A stretch of 64,000 bases of DNA from Salinibacillus kushneri (GTDB lineage: Bacteria; Bacillota; Bacilli; Bacillales; Alkalibacillaceae): assembly GCF_900111405.1 (NCBI RefSeq), contig NZ_FOHJ01000006.1, positions 62,001 to 126,000 of the forward strand. Direction: 5' to 3'. Below are positions 27,090-36,339 of this stretch, one piece after another. Numbering within the stretch: position 1 is the first letter of the stretch; the number at the start of each line of letters is the position of its first letter. The translations under genes were made by a program, and so were the position numbers. The notes beneath the pieces were generated by a model, which was not told the DNA's origin, did no database searches, and saw only the letters and a program-made list of their open reading frames with translations.

Positions 27090-28193
27090 TTACTTACGCT
27101 TATAAAATGGTGTAGGTACAACTTTTGCTTTCAAACGACGTTTTCTAACTTGTACTTCAATTTCTTCCCCTTCCTGACTATGTGCCGGATGAATCAATAC
27201 AAGACCTACATTCTTCTTAAGAGTTGGTGATTGTGTACCTGAAGTTACTTCACCAATTTTGGTTTCTCCTTTGAATACCTCATAACCATGGCGAGGAATC
27301 CCCTTATCAACCATTTCAATACCTACTAATTTTCTTTCAGGTCCAGCTTCTTTTTGCTGCTTTAATGTCTCTTTTCCAATAAACGTAGCATCTTTTTGCG
27401 TTTTTACAGCAAAACCTAAGCCAGCTTCAATCGGGGTAATATCTTTACTTAGTTCCTGTCCATACAAAGCTAAATTGGCTTCGAAGCGAAGGGTATCCCT
27501 TGCACCTAGTCCGACTGGCTCGATTCCTTCATCTTCACCAGCCTGCAAAATCTGTTTCCAAAGGATGGGACCCTCTGATTGATCGAGATAGATTTCAAAG
27601 CCATCCTCTCCTGTATAACCTGTTCGTGAGACGAGGGCTTTAGTGTTTATCCCATCAAACTGAACATCATCCTGAAATCGGAAAAATTTAATTTGAGACA
27701 GGTCTGTCCGGGTTAGCTTTTGTAAAATCTGCTCTGCTTTTGGTCCTTGAATAGCCAGCTGCACAAACTCATCTGAAGCATTTTTGATTTGCACATTATT
27801 CGCAGCATGCTTTTGTAACCATTCAAAGTCTTTTGTGGTATTGGCTGCATTTACAACGAGTAAATACTCATCCTCTGCCCTCTTATAGACGAGTAAATCA
27901 TCAACAGTTCCTCCATCTTCATAACACATAATCGTGTATTGAGCCCGGTTTACGGTAAGTTTAGAAAGATCATTGGTAAGCATCTTTTGCAGGAAAGCTT
28001 CACTTTGAGGCCCGCTTACAATAATTTCACCCATATGAGAAACATCAAAAAGGCCTGCCTTTGTTCTTGTTACCTCGTGTTCTTTTTTAATACCGCTAAA
28101 TTGTACAGGAAGAGCCCAACCGCCAAAATCAATCGTCTTAGCCCCATATTCCTGATAGAGTGGATAAAGTGGGGTTTTCTGTAAGTCCTCCAT
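27090..28193 (-). CDS. gcvT: Aminomethyltransferase (glycine cleavage T protein)
   Basis: GcvT transfers the methylene group from aminomethyl-lipoyl-GcvH to tetrahydrofolate and releases ammonia, feeding the folate pool used by FolD. The 367-residue protein shows [15 protein letters not shown], the folate-binding aspartate region [15 protein letters not shown], and [15 protein letters not shown] use the ATG at 28193, with AGGAGG 6 nt upstream; a frame reaching 28259 would run into the riboswitch terminator. It is the first gene of the operon. Confidence 0.98.
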   Translation of the reverse strand: MEDLQKTPLYPLYQEYGAKTIDFGGWALPVQFSGIKKEHEVTRTKAGLFDVSHMGEIIVSGPQSEAFLQKMLTNDLSKLTVNRAQYTIMCYEDGGTVDDLLVYKRAEDEYLLVVNAANTTKDFEWLQKHAANNVQIKNASDEFVQLAIQGPKAEQILQKLTRTDLSQIKFFRFQDDVQFDGINTKALVSRTGYTGEDGFEIYLDQSEGPILWKQILQAGEDEGIEPVGLGARDTLRFEANLALYGQELSKDITPIEAGLGFAVKTQKDATFIGKETLKQQKEAGPERKLVGIEMVDKGIPRHGYEVFKGETKIGEVTSGTQSPTLKKNVGLVLIHPAHSQEGEEIEVQVRKRRLKAKVVPTPFYKRK

Positions 28194-28231
28194 ATACAGC
28201 CTCCTTTTCATAACTTTTAGATAAATACAAC

Positions 28232-28271
28232 AAAAAAAGAGAATCCCCCTTATAAACAAAGAGAATTCTCT
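28232..28271 (-). terminator. Riboswitch-controlled attenuator before gcvT
   Basis: On the minus strand AGAGAATTCTC can pair with GGGGATTCTCT (with G-U pairs), followed by seven T. The left arm overlaps the 3' strand of the second aptamer (GACAGAG), so glycine binding should prevent terminator formation and turn the operon on. Confidence 0.85.
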
Positions 28272-28444
28272 GTCAATGTACCCGAAAGTTTCGTGACCTG
28301 CTTGTCACTTGCCTCTTGGGTGGTTCACAAAATGTGAACACTCTCCAGAGCTGCGTCATGCAGGAGTCTTTTTGCCTGAGAGATTCACAACCTTTAAGGC
28401 TGCTTGCTCCTTCGGCGCTGCGCATATCACAGTCTCTCCTCCTG
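28268..28444 (-). promoter_or_regulatory. Tandem glycine riboswitch (gcvT leader)
   Basis: Aptamer 1 spans about 28444-28360 and has the consensus pieces GGAGAGAC, GCGCCGAAGGAGCAA and AAUCUCUCAGGCAAAAAGAC, closed by GCAGGAG/CUCCUGC. A 9-nt linker (28359-28351) leads to aptamer 2 (28350-28268), with GGAGAGUG, CACCCAAGAGGCAAG and AAACUUUCGGGUA, closed by CUCUG/CAGAG. The second aptamer departs somewhat from the consensus, much like that of B. subtilis. An intrinsic terminator follows, so this is a transcriptional ON switch for glycine degradation. Confidence 0.95.
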
Positions 28445-28589
28445 CAATCATTCGCTACGCTTTATGAAAATTTCGTTTTTCCTTGTTTTGAATATATAAA
28501 AATAGGACAAACTAACATAACTAGAATGTAAACATATCTTTTAAAAAATTTGGATATTTTCTAAAAGGATGTTGCTTTTAAAAGTGAAA

Positions 28590-28718
28590 TTGTTGATAGC
28601 ATGCTATAAATGCAGGTGAAATACACAAAAACTCCGCCGGGAGATGTGAGACAGTTGAGTCCCCCCCGCAGCCCATGGAAGGCGTAGTGTATTTCATCTG
28701 CGGCAAGCAGAGCAACAA
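28590..28718. repeat. 129-bp hairpin element with near-perfect arms
   Basis: GCAGGTGAAATACAC (28612-28626) pairs with GTGTATTTCATCTGC (28687-28701) with one mismatch, and outer TTGTTG (28590) pairs with CAACAA (28713). The GC-rich interior holds further short pairing (CTCC/GGGAG) and a run of seven C. It looks like a short non-autonomous mobile element different from the 182-bp family. It lies in the spacer between the gcv leader and yqhH. Confidence 0.6.
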
Positions 28719-28800
28719 CTATGCGAAATCAGCTTAAATTTATTATATCATAGGAATTTTCATAATGGTAAGACAAATTCTAACTGCTGGGGAGAGAGTT

Positions 28801-30468
28801 ATGAATATAAACTATCGCTTTGATAAGGAATTTGTATATGAGTTTGATAAACATTTAGATAAGAACGGTCCCTTTTGTTCATTTGATATGTTTCATATGG
28901 CCTATGATACAGCTAAAAGTCTGGTCGTTCCAAATTTTGAAGGCCTGCAATCACCTCAATACTTACCACATATGGAATTTTTAGATCATCAGCTAGATTG
29001 TGCAAAACAAGTAGTAGAAAGTATGAATGGGCGTGCCATTTTAGCCGATGAGGTTGGACTGGGTAAAACCATTGAGGCTGGTTTAATTTTAAAAGAATAT
29101 ATGATTCGAGGATTAGCCAAAAAGATTCTTATACTGGTTCCAGCTTCTCTCGTTAATCAATGGGTAAAGGAATTAAATGAAAAGTTTTTTATACCTGCAG
29201 TCTCCCAAAGAAAATCATACGTTTGGGAACAATGTGATGTGGTTGTATCTTCCCTGGATACAGCCAAAAGACCCCCTCATCGGGATATTGTTCTTGAACA
29301 GCATTATGATTTGATGATTATTGATGAGGCACATAAGCTGAAGAATCATAAAACGAAAAATTATCAATTTGTTAATAGCCTGAAAAAAACCTACTGCTTA
29401 CTATTAACCGCTACACCTGTTCAAAATCAGTTGTCTGATATATTTAATCTTGTAACGATATTAAAACCCGGATATTTAGGAAGCTATGATGAGTTTACTA
29501 AAGCCTTCGGAAATAAGCGAACAGCCCTAAAACAGGACGAAAAACTAAAAGAACTTATTCAAAACGTCATGGTCCGAAATCGCAGGGAGGATACTGGAGT
29601 TGAATGGACGAAACGGAATGTAAAAACTGTATGGATTAATTTTACGGAAGAGGAACAACAAGTTTATGATGAGCTTGATCATGACCTGGTTTCAAGTGAT
29701 CCATTTACATCCATTACATTAAAAAGGGAATTGTGTTCAAGTCGGGAAGCCTGTTACTTATCTTTAAAGAAGATGTTTGAGCAAAATGTGCAAAAATATA
29801 GTGGGCATTCCTGGAGCGAGGAGATTATTGAAAAAATTGAGCAGCTTCCTCATCATTCAAAAGCACAAAAAGTAGTTGATATCCTTCAAAATTCTTCAGA
29901 AAAATTTATTGTTTTTACAGAATACCGTGCCACTCAATATTACTTACAATGGTTTTTACAGCAACACGGAATTTCTTCAGTTCCATTTAGAGGCGGCTTT
30001 AAAAGAAGTAAAAAAGAGTGGATGACTCAATTATTTAGAAATCATGCCCAAGTTTTAGTGGCAACAGAAGCTGGAGGCGAAGGGATTAACCTTCAGTTCT
30101 GTCGTAATATGATTCATTATGATTTGCCCTGGAACCCTATGCGCCTTGAACAGCGAATTGGCCGTGTCCATCGTTTTGGGCAAAAGGACGATGTTAATAT
30201 TTATTATTTAGCCATTAAAAATACGATTGATGAGCATTTAGTGTCCTTACTTTATGAAAAAATTCATTTATTTGAAAGAGTTATTGGTGATTTAGACATT
30301 ATCTTACAGCAATTGAACATTCCGGACCTTGAAGATGAAATCAAAGATATTTACGCTGAGTCAGAATCACCAGGTGAAGCAAGAATTAAACTGGAAAATT
30401 TAACAGCTGCCTTCCAGCATACAACGTCAAGTGAGGTGACACATGATGGAACAACAGACTATTCATAA
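28801..30468 (+). CDS. yqhH: SNF2-family DNA helicase/translocase YqhH
   Basis: This 555-residue Swi2/Snf2-type ATPase has Walker A in LADEVGLGKTIEAG (residues about 80-93), motif Ia VPASLVNQW, the DEAH box IIDEAHKLKNHKT, motif III LLTATPVQNQ, and the C-terminal RecA lobe ending in motif VI RIGRVHRFGQ. Such proteins translocate on duplex DNA; the process served by YqhH is not known. The ATG at 28801 follows GGGGAGAG and gives the length of the B. subtilis protein. It overlaps yqhG by 26 bp, so they form an operon divergent from gcvT. Confidence 0.94.
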   Translation: MNINYRFDKEFVYEFDKHLDKNGPFCSFDMFHMAYDTAKSLVVPNFEGLQSPQYLPHMEFLDHQLDCAKQVVESMNGRAILADEVGLGKTIEAGLILKEYMIRGLAKKILILVPASLVNQWVKELNEKFFIPAVSQRKSYVWEQCDVVVSSLDTAKRPPHRDIVLEQHYDLMIIDEAHKLKNHKTKNYQFVNSLKKTYCLLLTATPVQNQLSDIFNLVTILKPGYLGSYDEFTKAFGNKRTALKQDEKLKELIQNVMVRNRREDTGVEWTKRNVKTVWINFTEEEQQVYDELDHDLVSSDPFTSITLKRELCSSREACYLSLKKMFEQNVQKYSGHSWSEEIIEKIEQLPHHSKAQKVVDILQNSSEKFIVFTEYRATQYYLQWFLQQHGISSVPFRGGFKRSKKEWMTQLFRNHAQVLVATEAGGEGINLQFCRNMIHYDLPWNPMRLEQRIGRVHRFGQKDDVNIYYLAIKNTIDEHLVSLLYEKIHLFERVIGDLDIILQQLNIPDLEDEIKDIYAESESPGEARIKLENLTAAFQHTTSSEVTHDGTTDYS

Positions 30469-31261
30469 TTATCTCCATCAATTTTTCACACTTAATAGCT
30501 GCGAGGTTAGAGAAAATAATACGGGAAAATTAACCGTTACGTTAAATGAAGAGCTGGATCGTTTATTGCTGAACCGGCCTTTTTATTGGGAATATATAAA
30601 GAAAATCGGGCAGGAAGGAGAACCAGCAACATTAACATTTATCTCCAATCCTGATCGAATTGAAGAAAAGGGTGAGTGGATTCATTTTGGTTCACCAAGA
30701 CTTCATCAGATTTTTCAATATCAATTGAAAAAAGGAAAATATACAATGCTCTATGAGCAAGCTCAAAAGACTCCATTAAATCCCTGGCTGGTTGTAAATA
30801 TTAAAATAAGCTATATCGGTCAGCAGAAGAAGGATGAAATCTTATCAATAGGTTTACATTTAATAAATGGAATCATGGTATTTGAATTCATGGAAAAAAT
30901 AAAAAATATGGATTTTAGCACAGTTATCCCTGATTATAGTTTTACTATCTCCCCTATTATCAGGATTCACAGTGGCTATAAGCGAATAGAAACTTATATT
31001 GAACAATATCTTAATTCTATGAACCATAAATGGGCTGAAGAATCCTTTTCAAAATATGAAAAAGAAAAAAACATTTTAACTCATTTTTATGAATCCTATT
31101 TACAAGCGGCTAATGACGAAGAACAGGAGCAGCTGACAGTCCGGTATGATAACGAATTAGATCATTTACAAAAGCGATTATTACCTAAAATTGATATCGA
31201 GCCCATTAATGGTGGGGTGTTTTACTTTAGTGAAAAATCTGAAACATTTTTACTACATTAA
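30443..31261 (+). CDS. yqhG: YqhG family protein
   Basis: This 272-residue protein without membrane segments is always found with yqhH in Bacillaceae. Notable stretches are LNRPFYWEYIKKIGQEGEP, which recalls loader or partner proteins of SNF2 ATPases, and a helical C-terminal part with LTVRYDNELDHLQKRLLPK. Two consecutive ATG codons (30443 and 30446) follow GAGGTG. It overlaps yqhH by 26 bp, which argues for a physical or functional partner role; that is inference. Confidence 0.88.
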   Translation: MMEQQTIHNYLHQFFTLNSCEVRENNTGKLTVTLNEELDRLLLNRPFYWEYIKKIGQEGEPATLTFISNPDRIEEKGEWIHFGSPRLHQIFQYQLKKGKYTMLYEQAQKTPLNPWLVVNIKISYIGQQKKDEILSIGLHLINGIMVFEFMEKIKNMDFSTVIPDYSFTISPIIRIHSGYKRIETYIEQYLNSMNHKWAEESFSKYEKEKNILTHFYESYLQAANDEEQEQLTVRYDNELDHLQKRLLPKIDIEPINGGVFYFSEKSETFLLH

Positions 31262-31278
31262 AATAAAAAGGAAGAGGA

Positions 31279-31467
31279 TTATTTTTCTTTCCTCTTCCCA
31301 TTCCAAAACATCTTAAAAGCTGTAGGCAGCATGCCAAAATAGCGATTAGAGCGATTCACTTTTTCATTCTTTCGTTGTGATTTTCGCTGTTCCCGTTCAT
31401 CCTTAGGTAACTGCATATATTTCATTATTTCCTGTGTCATATACTTCACAATATCATTTCCAGACAT
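31279..31467 (-). CDS. yqzE: YqzE family protein
   Basis: This 62-residue protein has the family pattern SGNDIVKYMTQEIMKYMQLP followed by KDEREQRKSQRKNEK and RYFGMLPTAFKMF. The ATG at 31467 has GGGAG 9 nt upstream. In B. subtilis the gene also lies between comG and aroK. The amphipathic C-terminal helix might bind the membrane. Function is unknown. Confidence 0.88.
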   Translation of the reverse strand: MSGNDIVKYMTQEIMKYMQLPKDEREQRKSQRKNEKVNRSNRYFGMLPTAFKMFWNGKRKEK

Positions 31468-31507
31468 GGACCACACTCCCAAAGAATGAACTGCTATTAT
31501 AAATAGT

Positions 31508-32017
31508 TTAGCCCTGCTTTGAGAAGTTTATACTATTTTGAACAGAACGCAGTAATTCTTCAATTGTTTTTTCGTCAGTATGTATAATTTGATTGGCACA
31601 TTCTTCGTATAACCGCTGACGACTTTCATATAAACGTTTTTTTTCATTCATTTCCTGGTTCCATAAGGGGCGGTTCTGCTCAAATGAAAGACGCCTTTGG
31701 ATTTCTTTAAATGAAGTCTTTAAATATACAGTCATGAGATGCTGTTTCAGCCATTCCCGGTTGTTCCTACTTTCAATAATTCCTCCACCTGTTGCAATCA
31801 CAGCATCATTTACAGGAAGTCTTTTGAATACTTCTGATTCGTATTCCCGAAAGTTCTTTTCACCTTCACTTTCAAAAATCCCTGGAATATCCATATTCCG
31901 CCATTTCACAATTTCTTCATCGGTATCAAAAAAATTCACACTCAATTCATCAGCTAATGCCTTCCCTAATGTTGTCTTCCCGCTTCCCATAAAACCGATT
32001 AAGCAAATACTTTTCAT
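31508..32017 (-). CDS. aroK: Shikimate kinase
   Basis: AroK phosphorylates shikimate at O3 with ATP. The protein is 169 residues from the ATG at 32017 and has Walker A GFMGSGKTTLG, the shikimate-binding DTDEEIVKW (normally DxD) and ATGGGI (GGG motif). AAAGGGG lies 11 nt before this ATG; another in-frame ATG at 32026 would have only 2 nt spacing. It is divergent from comGA. Confidence 0.95.
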   Translation of the reverse strand: MKSICLIGFMGSGKTTLGKALADELSVNFFDTDEEIVKWRNMDIPGIFESEGEKNFREYESEVFKRLPVNDAVIATGGGIIESRNNREWLKQHLMTVYLKTSFKEIQRRLSFEQNRPLWNQEMNEKKRLYESRQRLYEECANQIIHTDEKTIEELLRSVQNSINFSKQG

Positions 32018-32204
32018 TTTGTCCATTTCCCCTTTTTTCCTCAATACATGTTTTTATTCTATCGTTTTCCCCTGATAAAATTGCATTTTTTGCACCTATT
32101 CTTTTCCATTTATCCTTTTTGATCATATGACTTTTTCAGCATTCCATTGTAAAATACCTTTAACTTCATGAAAATCATTAAACATTTTTAAGGTAGGGAT
32201 CTAA

Positions 32205-33209
32205 ATGGAAGCTTCCGAATATCTTTCACAGGAAATATTAAATTATGCCATTTCTATATCTGCTTCTGATATCCATTTTTCACCATTAGAGTTTCAAACA
32301 GAAGTATATTTCCGATTAAGCGGAAAACGTAAATACATGTTTTCCATTTCACAGGCAGATTATCAAGCCCTGCTTACCTTTTATAAATTCTCTACTGGGA
32401 TGGATATCGCCGAGAAACGCAAGCCTCAAAATGGGACATTAACTCATCACCAGCATCAGCTTATTTATGATTTACGCTTTTCTACTTTGCCTGTTGAATA
32501 TTCAGAAAGTCTGGCCATTCGAATTTTACCTAGACAAATGGTTCCACAATTAGAGCAATTGTTTCTCTTTCCCTCCCAGGCTAAAACATTACTCCAATGG
32601 ATTCAACAAGAGTTTGGAATGATTCTGTTTACAGGACCAACAGGAAGTGGTAAAACCACTACCATGTATGCTCTTTTACAATCTCTTGTCGAAAACCGGC
32701 CGTTTCAAGCTATTACTCTTGAGGATCCCATTGAGAGGGAGTTAAATCATATTTTACAAGTACAAGTCAATGAAAAAGCTGGAATGAGCTATGATGCTGG
32801 ACTAAAAGCAGCCTTAAGACATGATCCAGATATTTTAATGATTGGTGAAATTCGTGATAAGTACACCGCCCAATTTGCCTTTCATGCAGCTTTCACAGGT
32901 CATCTTGTGTTAAGCACGATTCATGCCAAAAATGCCTTTGGAACCATCTTTCGCCTTCTGGATCTAGGTATTTCCGAGGCTGATCTTGATCAGGCGTTAA
33001 TAGGAATTGCCTCTCAGCAGCTGTTGCCCCTAAAAGACCATTTACGATCCACAGACCAAAAACGTGCAGCTATTATGGAATTACTTGACCAGGAAATCCT
33101 CACCAATGGCATAAAAGGAATCTCTCCGCATCAATCTGATCGATTTAGCTCATTTCAATATCTAAGGAGGAAAGCTTATGCTCTTGGTTTTATCGATGAA
33201 TATTCGTAG
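32205..33209 (+). CDS. comGA: Competence type IV pilus assembly ATPase ComGA
   Basis: This secretion ATPase drives assembly of the competence pseudopilus for DNA uptake. The 334-residue PilB/GspE-family protein has Walker A GPTGSGKTTT near 144-153, the Asp box ITLEDPIER, Walker B DILMIGEIRD and the His box TGHLVLSTIHAKN. The four-cysteine zinc motif of some PilB proteins is absent, as is usual for ComGA. It starts the comG operon and overlaps comGB by 32 bp. Confidence 0.96.
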   Translation: MEASEYLSQEILNYAISISASDIHFSPLEFQTEVYFRLSGKRKYMFSISQADYQALLTFYKFSTGMDIAEKRKPQNGTLTHHQHQLIYDLRFSTLPVEYSESLAIRILPRQMVPQLEQLFLFPSQAKTLLQWIQQEFGMILFTGPTGSGKTTTMYALLQSLVENRPFQAITLEDPIERELNHILQVQVNEKAGMSYDAGLKAALRHDPDILMIGEIRDKYTAQFAFHAAFTGHLVLSTIHAKNAFGTIFRLLDLGISEADLDQALIGIASQQLLPLKDHLRSTDQKRAAIMELLDQEILTNGIKGISPHQSDRFSSFQYLRRKAYALGFIDEYS

Positions 33210-34248
33210 TCAAAAGCTTTTTTCTAAAGACAGGAAAATAACATTAGCTGACCAGATTTTACTAACAAAGCGGTTATCAGCTTTACTGCAAAACGGGTAT
33301 ACCTTAAATAAAGCCCTGCAACTTATTTCATTGGATCCTAAACAGGGAATCGTAGCGAAGGATATTCAAAAATATTTAATACAGGGAAAACACATAGATC
33401 AAATCTTTCAGGAATTAGGTTTCTCCCCTATTATATGCTCTTACTTATATTTTTCACGTTCTACCGGTCAACTAGGGGATAGCCTGGAAAATGGTTACTC
33501 GCTTCTCCACCAATTAAAACAATTTCAAGACCAATTAAAAAAAGTTATGCAATATCCTTTATTAGTTTTCATGTTTTTAATCCTGTTAATGAGTGGTTTG
33601 AAATTTTTCTTATTACCCTCGCTAAAAGACTTATATAAAGGACTCCATGGATCTGGGACAACTATCATTCCCCAGCTTTTTACTTCCATTGAATTTTTTA
33701 TACATTTATTCTTTCTTACCTGCATTTTCGTTCTGATTATTACAATAACATGGATTGCCCTTAAATCTAGGTTATCCACTCCCCTCAAAATAAAAATATA
33801 CTCCATCACTCCCTTCTTCAAAAGAATAAAAAGTCTGGAAACATCATTTTTATTTAGCTTTCATTTTAGTTCATTACTTCAAAGTGGCTTATCCATTAAA
33901 CACGCCCTGCAAGTTATTTCCGAACAAAAACATTTACCTATTATGAAGCGATACTCTATTCAGCTAATGAAGTCTATTTATGCAGGTCAACCCCTTCATA
34001 CTGCTATTGAATCCTTCCCCTTAGCAGAAGAAGAGTTGGGTTTTATCTTTGAAAGAAGTATTCAGGATGGCACTTTAGAAAAAGATTTACACAACTACGC
34101 TCATTTATTGGTTGAAACCTTTCTTGAAAAAGTATCAAAAACGATTACTTATATCCAGCCTATTTTTTTCATATTATTTGGCTTTATCATTCTTTTCATT
34201 TATATGTCAATACTCATGCCTATGTTTGGGCTTATTGATCAAATTTAA
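33178..34248 (+). CDS. comGB: Competence type IV pilus membrane protein ComGB
   Basis: This 356-residue GspF/PilC-type protein has two homologous halves and three membrane segments (near 125-150, 180-200 and 330-352). The repeats are marked by LSALLQNGYTLNKALQLIS and FSSLLQSGLSIKHALQVIS. AGGAGG lies 7 nt before the ATG. It is the platform protein of the competence pilus. Confidence 0.95.
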   Translation: MLLVLSMNIRSQKLFSKDRKITLADQILLTKRLSALLQNGYTLNKALQLISLDPKQGIVAKDIQKYLIQGKHIDQIFQELGFSPIICSYLYFSRSTGQLGDSLENGYSLLHQLKQFQDQLKKVMQYPLLVFMFLILLMSGLKFFLLPSLKDLYKGLHGSGTTIIPQLFTSIEFFIHLFFLTCIFVLIITITWIALKSRLSTPLKIKIYSITPFFKRIKSLETSFLFSFHFSSLLQSGLSIKHALQVISEQKHLPIMKRYSIQLMKSIYAGQPLHTAIESFPLAEEELGFIFERSIQDGTLEKDLHNYAHLLVETFLEKVSKTITYIQPIFFILFGFIILFIYMSILMPMFGLIDQI

Positions 34249-34263
34249 TACGGAGGTGATTGT

Positions 34264-34554
34264 ATGAAAAATGAAGACGGCTTTACTTTAATCGAAATGT
34301 TAATTGTACTAATGATTATATCTGTACTTATTTTGCTTACTATCCCTAATATTAGTAAGCATAATACATTAATTGATGAAAAGGGGTGTGATGCTTATGT
34401 AGAGCTGGTTCAATCTGAAGTGCAGGTTTACAAGCTTAACACTGGTTCTTACCCAACAAGCGTTGATGACTTGTCAGATTTAAGCGAAGATGAATCTCCA
34501 TGTCCAAATGGTGTTGAAATTGATGCTCAAGGAAACGTGGAAAAAATAGACTAA
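34264..34554 (+). CDS. comGC: Competence major pseudopilin ComGC
   Basis: This 96-residue major pilin of the DNA-uptake pilus has a short leader KNEDG followed by FTLIEMLIVLMIISVLILL, with Glu at mature position 5. It is processed by the prepilin peptidase ComC, which is not in this window. The globular part has SEVQVYKLNTGSYPT and two cysteines (GCDAY and ESPCPNG) that probably form the intramolecular disulfide. Confidence 0.97.
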   Translation: MKNEDGFTLIEMLIVLMIISVLILLTIPNISKHNTLIDEKGCDAYVELVQSEVQVYKLNTGSYPTSVDDLSDLSEDESPCPNGVEIDAQGNVEKID

Positions 34555-34578
34555 AATGAAGTCTGGTGAAAAGGTAAA

Positions 34579-35031
34579 ATGAAGGGTTCAAAACAAAAGA
34601 AAGCTGGTTTTACTTTGATTGAAATGTTAATAGTGCTAACCATTTTTATGTTCCTGCTTTTGATCACAGCTCCATTAAACTCAACTATTAAGAATGACTT
34701 AGAAACTCAGCAATTTTTCAGCTTATTTGAACAAGATATTTTATGGATGCAAAATCAGTCTATCACGAATAATGAAATATATAGATTACGATTCATGCCA
34801 GAATCCCACACCTACGAAATCCGTCAAAAGGGAGTAGGAAATTTAAAAATAAAAAGAGAATATAGTTCATTTATTGATATTGAGCTTGGAACCTTCCAGC
34901 TTCCCTTCTCCTTTTATCATTCTGGAACACCGAATCAGCCAGGTTCATTTTATGTTCACACGCAAAATGAAACCTATGTGATTACATTTCCATTCGGAAA
35001 AGGAAGATTTTATGTTACGAAACAATCATAA
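34579..35031 (+). CDS. comGD: Competence minor pseudopilin ComGD
   Basis: This 150-residue minor pilin has the prepilin motif KKAGFTLIEMLIVLTIFMFLLL, cleaved after Gly, and a C-terminal beta-rich domain (YVITFPFGKGRFYV). It overlaps comGE by 20 bp. Confidence 0.94.
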   Translation: MKGSKQKKAGFTLIEMLIVLTIFMFLLLITAPLNSTIKNDLETQQFFSLFEQDILWMQNQSITNNEIYRLRFMPESHTYEIRQKGVGNLKIKREYSSFIDIELGTFQLPFSFYHSGTPNQPGSFYVHTQNETYVITFPFGKGRFYVTKQS

Positions 35032-35347
35032 AGGGTTTGCATTTATGGATACATTAATATCCTTCAGCTTTTTTCTAGCCATTACCTTAACCACTCTTCC
35101 CATTGTACAGCATATCCGTGAAGAACAGTATATTCTTCATACCCGCTCGCAAATGGTGACGGAGCTCTACAATGAAATGCTAAAGAGTGTGGAAAGTTAC
35201 CCTGTCAACAAAAAGATTTCTATTAATCATACTAAAGGGACCATAGAAATTAACGTATCCCACTCCATTACTACAGGCTGTATTACCTGGCAAAACGTTA
35301 AAAGTAAACAGGAAAGAAAGTGCTTTTATGCTAAAAAGGAATCATAA
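35012..35347 (+). CDS. comGE: Competence minor pseudopilin ComGE
   Basis: This 111-residue minor pilin has the cleavage region NHKGFAFMDTLISFSFFLAI. The usual Glu at mature position 5 is replaced by Asp. Two cysteines lie near the C-terminus. It overlaps both comGD and comGF by 20 bp, a tightly packed operon. Confidence 0.9.
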   Translation: MLRNNHKGFAFMDTLISFSFFLAITLTTLPIVQHIREEQYILHTRSQMVTELYNEMLKSVESYPVNKKISINHTKGTIEINVSHSITTGCITWQNVKSKQERKCFYAKKES

Positions 35348-35756
35348 TCAAGGATTCACCCTTCTTTCGGTATTAATTTCCCTATCAATTTTATTAATTA
35401 TCTTACCTATTCTTGCTCCCCTCCTTTTTCAAATCAATTCAATAAAAGAAAGTTCACTTAAAGAACAAATGTCGGTTTCATCGTTCTTTCACTTACTGCA
35501 GCTTGAATTAAATCAAGGCAAGAACTTTGAACTTAAGCCTTCAGGTATTTATATAACTCAAAGTGAGGATAAAGTAATTCTCATTGAACGCTATCGAGAT
35601 AATGTTCGGAGGAGAGTGAATTTAACTGGCCATGAGGTTCTTCTTTTTAATGTACAGGAAATCACCTTCCGAATCGGGCAAAATTTTATACATGTTTCCT
35701 TGCAAATGATAGGAGGAAATGAATATGAACGAACGTTTTACAAGCTTCAAACTTAA
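35328..35756 (+). CDS. comGF: Competence minor pseudopilin ComGF
   Basis: This 142-residue minor pilin has the N-terminus NQGFTLLSVLISLSILLIIL. Position 5 of the mature protein is Ser rather than Glu. The C-terminal half (VNLTGHEVLLFNVQEITFRI) follows the ComGF domain pattern. It overlaps comGG by about 30 bp. Confidence 0.93.
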   Translation: MLKRNHNQGFTLLSVLISLSILLIILPILAPLLFQINSIKESSLKEQMSVSSFFHLLQLELNQGKNFELKPSGIYITQSEDKVILIERYRDNVRRRVNLTGHEVLLFNVQEITFRIGQNFIHVSLQMIGGNEYERTFYKLQT

Positions 35757-36129
35757 CAGATTAACCAATGAAAAAGGCTACACATTTCCCTATTTATTCT
35801 TTATATTTATTATTATTTTCCTCATTACACATCATGCCCTTCAGTCTTTAACAATTGAAGCCGAACTCGTTCATAATAAGGAGGAGAATATTCATTTGGA
35901 AACATTGTTTTTATCTGCCTATAACGATTTTCATTCCGATTTATTAGATCTCAAACCTAAACCTCAAAATCAGCATACCTCTTACACGTATCCGGATGGT
36001 CACGTGAAGGTTACGTATTTTCTTTCAAATTCCAGCCAAGTAAGGGCCAGCTTTTTCGTTGAAACCGATAATCAGTCTACTTTAACCCAGGAAATTTTCT
36101 TTTCAATAAATCATCAATCAGATGAATAA
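35725..36129 (+). CDS. comGG: Competence minor pseudopilin ComGG
   Basis: This 134-residue protein has one N-terminal membrane segment (FPYLFFIFIIIFLITHHAL) after EKGYT, the degenerate pilin leader normal for ComGG. ComGG is thought to interact with the other minor pilins. The ATG at 35725 has AGGAGG 8 nt upstream; an ATG two codons earlier is too close. It is the last gene of comG. Identification rests on position and topology. Confidence 0.88.
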   Translation: MNERFTSFKLNRLTNEKGYTFPYLFFIFIIIFLITHHALQSLTIEAELVHNKEENIHLETLFLSAYNDFHSDLLDLKPKPQNQHTSYTYPDGHVKVTYFLSNSSQVRASFFVETDNQSTLTQEIFFSINHQSDE

Positions 36130-36163
36130 ACTACCTGTATAAAGGCTATGCTAAAAACGTAAT

Positions 36164-36234
36164 TGGGCTATAGCCAAGCGGTAAGGCAACGGGTTTTGAT
36201 CTCGTGATGCGCTGGTTCGAATCCAGCTAGCCCA
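36164..36234 (+). tRNA. tRNA-Gln (UUG)
   Basis: A complete cloverleaf with acceptor TGGGCTA / TAGCCCA, D arm AGCCAAGCGGTAAGGC, anticodon stem ACGGG/CTCGT around loop TTTTGAT (anticodon TTG) and T arm GCTGGTTCGAATCCAGC. CCA is not encoded. It stands alone just after comGG. Confidence 0.96.
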
Positions 36235-36339
36235 ATTTTCATATTTATGACAAAAAATTTTTATGAGGGCAATTTTCATTGGTCAGAACTTCTTGTATGA
36301 TAGGTATGAACCATCTCTATTATCAGGGAGGAACATACT

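Noticed and set aside
32100-32200. ComK box upstream of comGA
   Set aside because: AAAA and TTTT strings are present (for example AAAATACCTTTAA), but no pair with the required AAAAN5TTTT form and spacing could be fixed.
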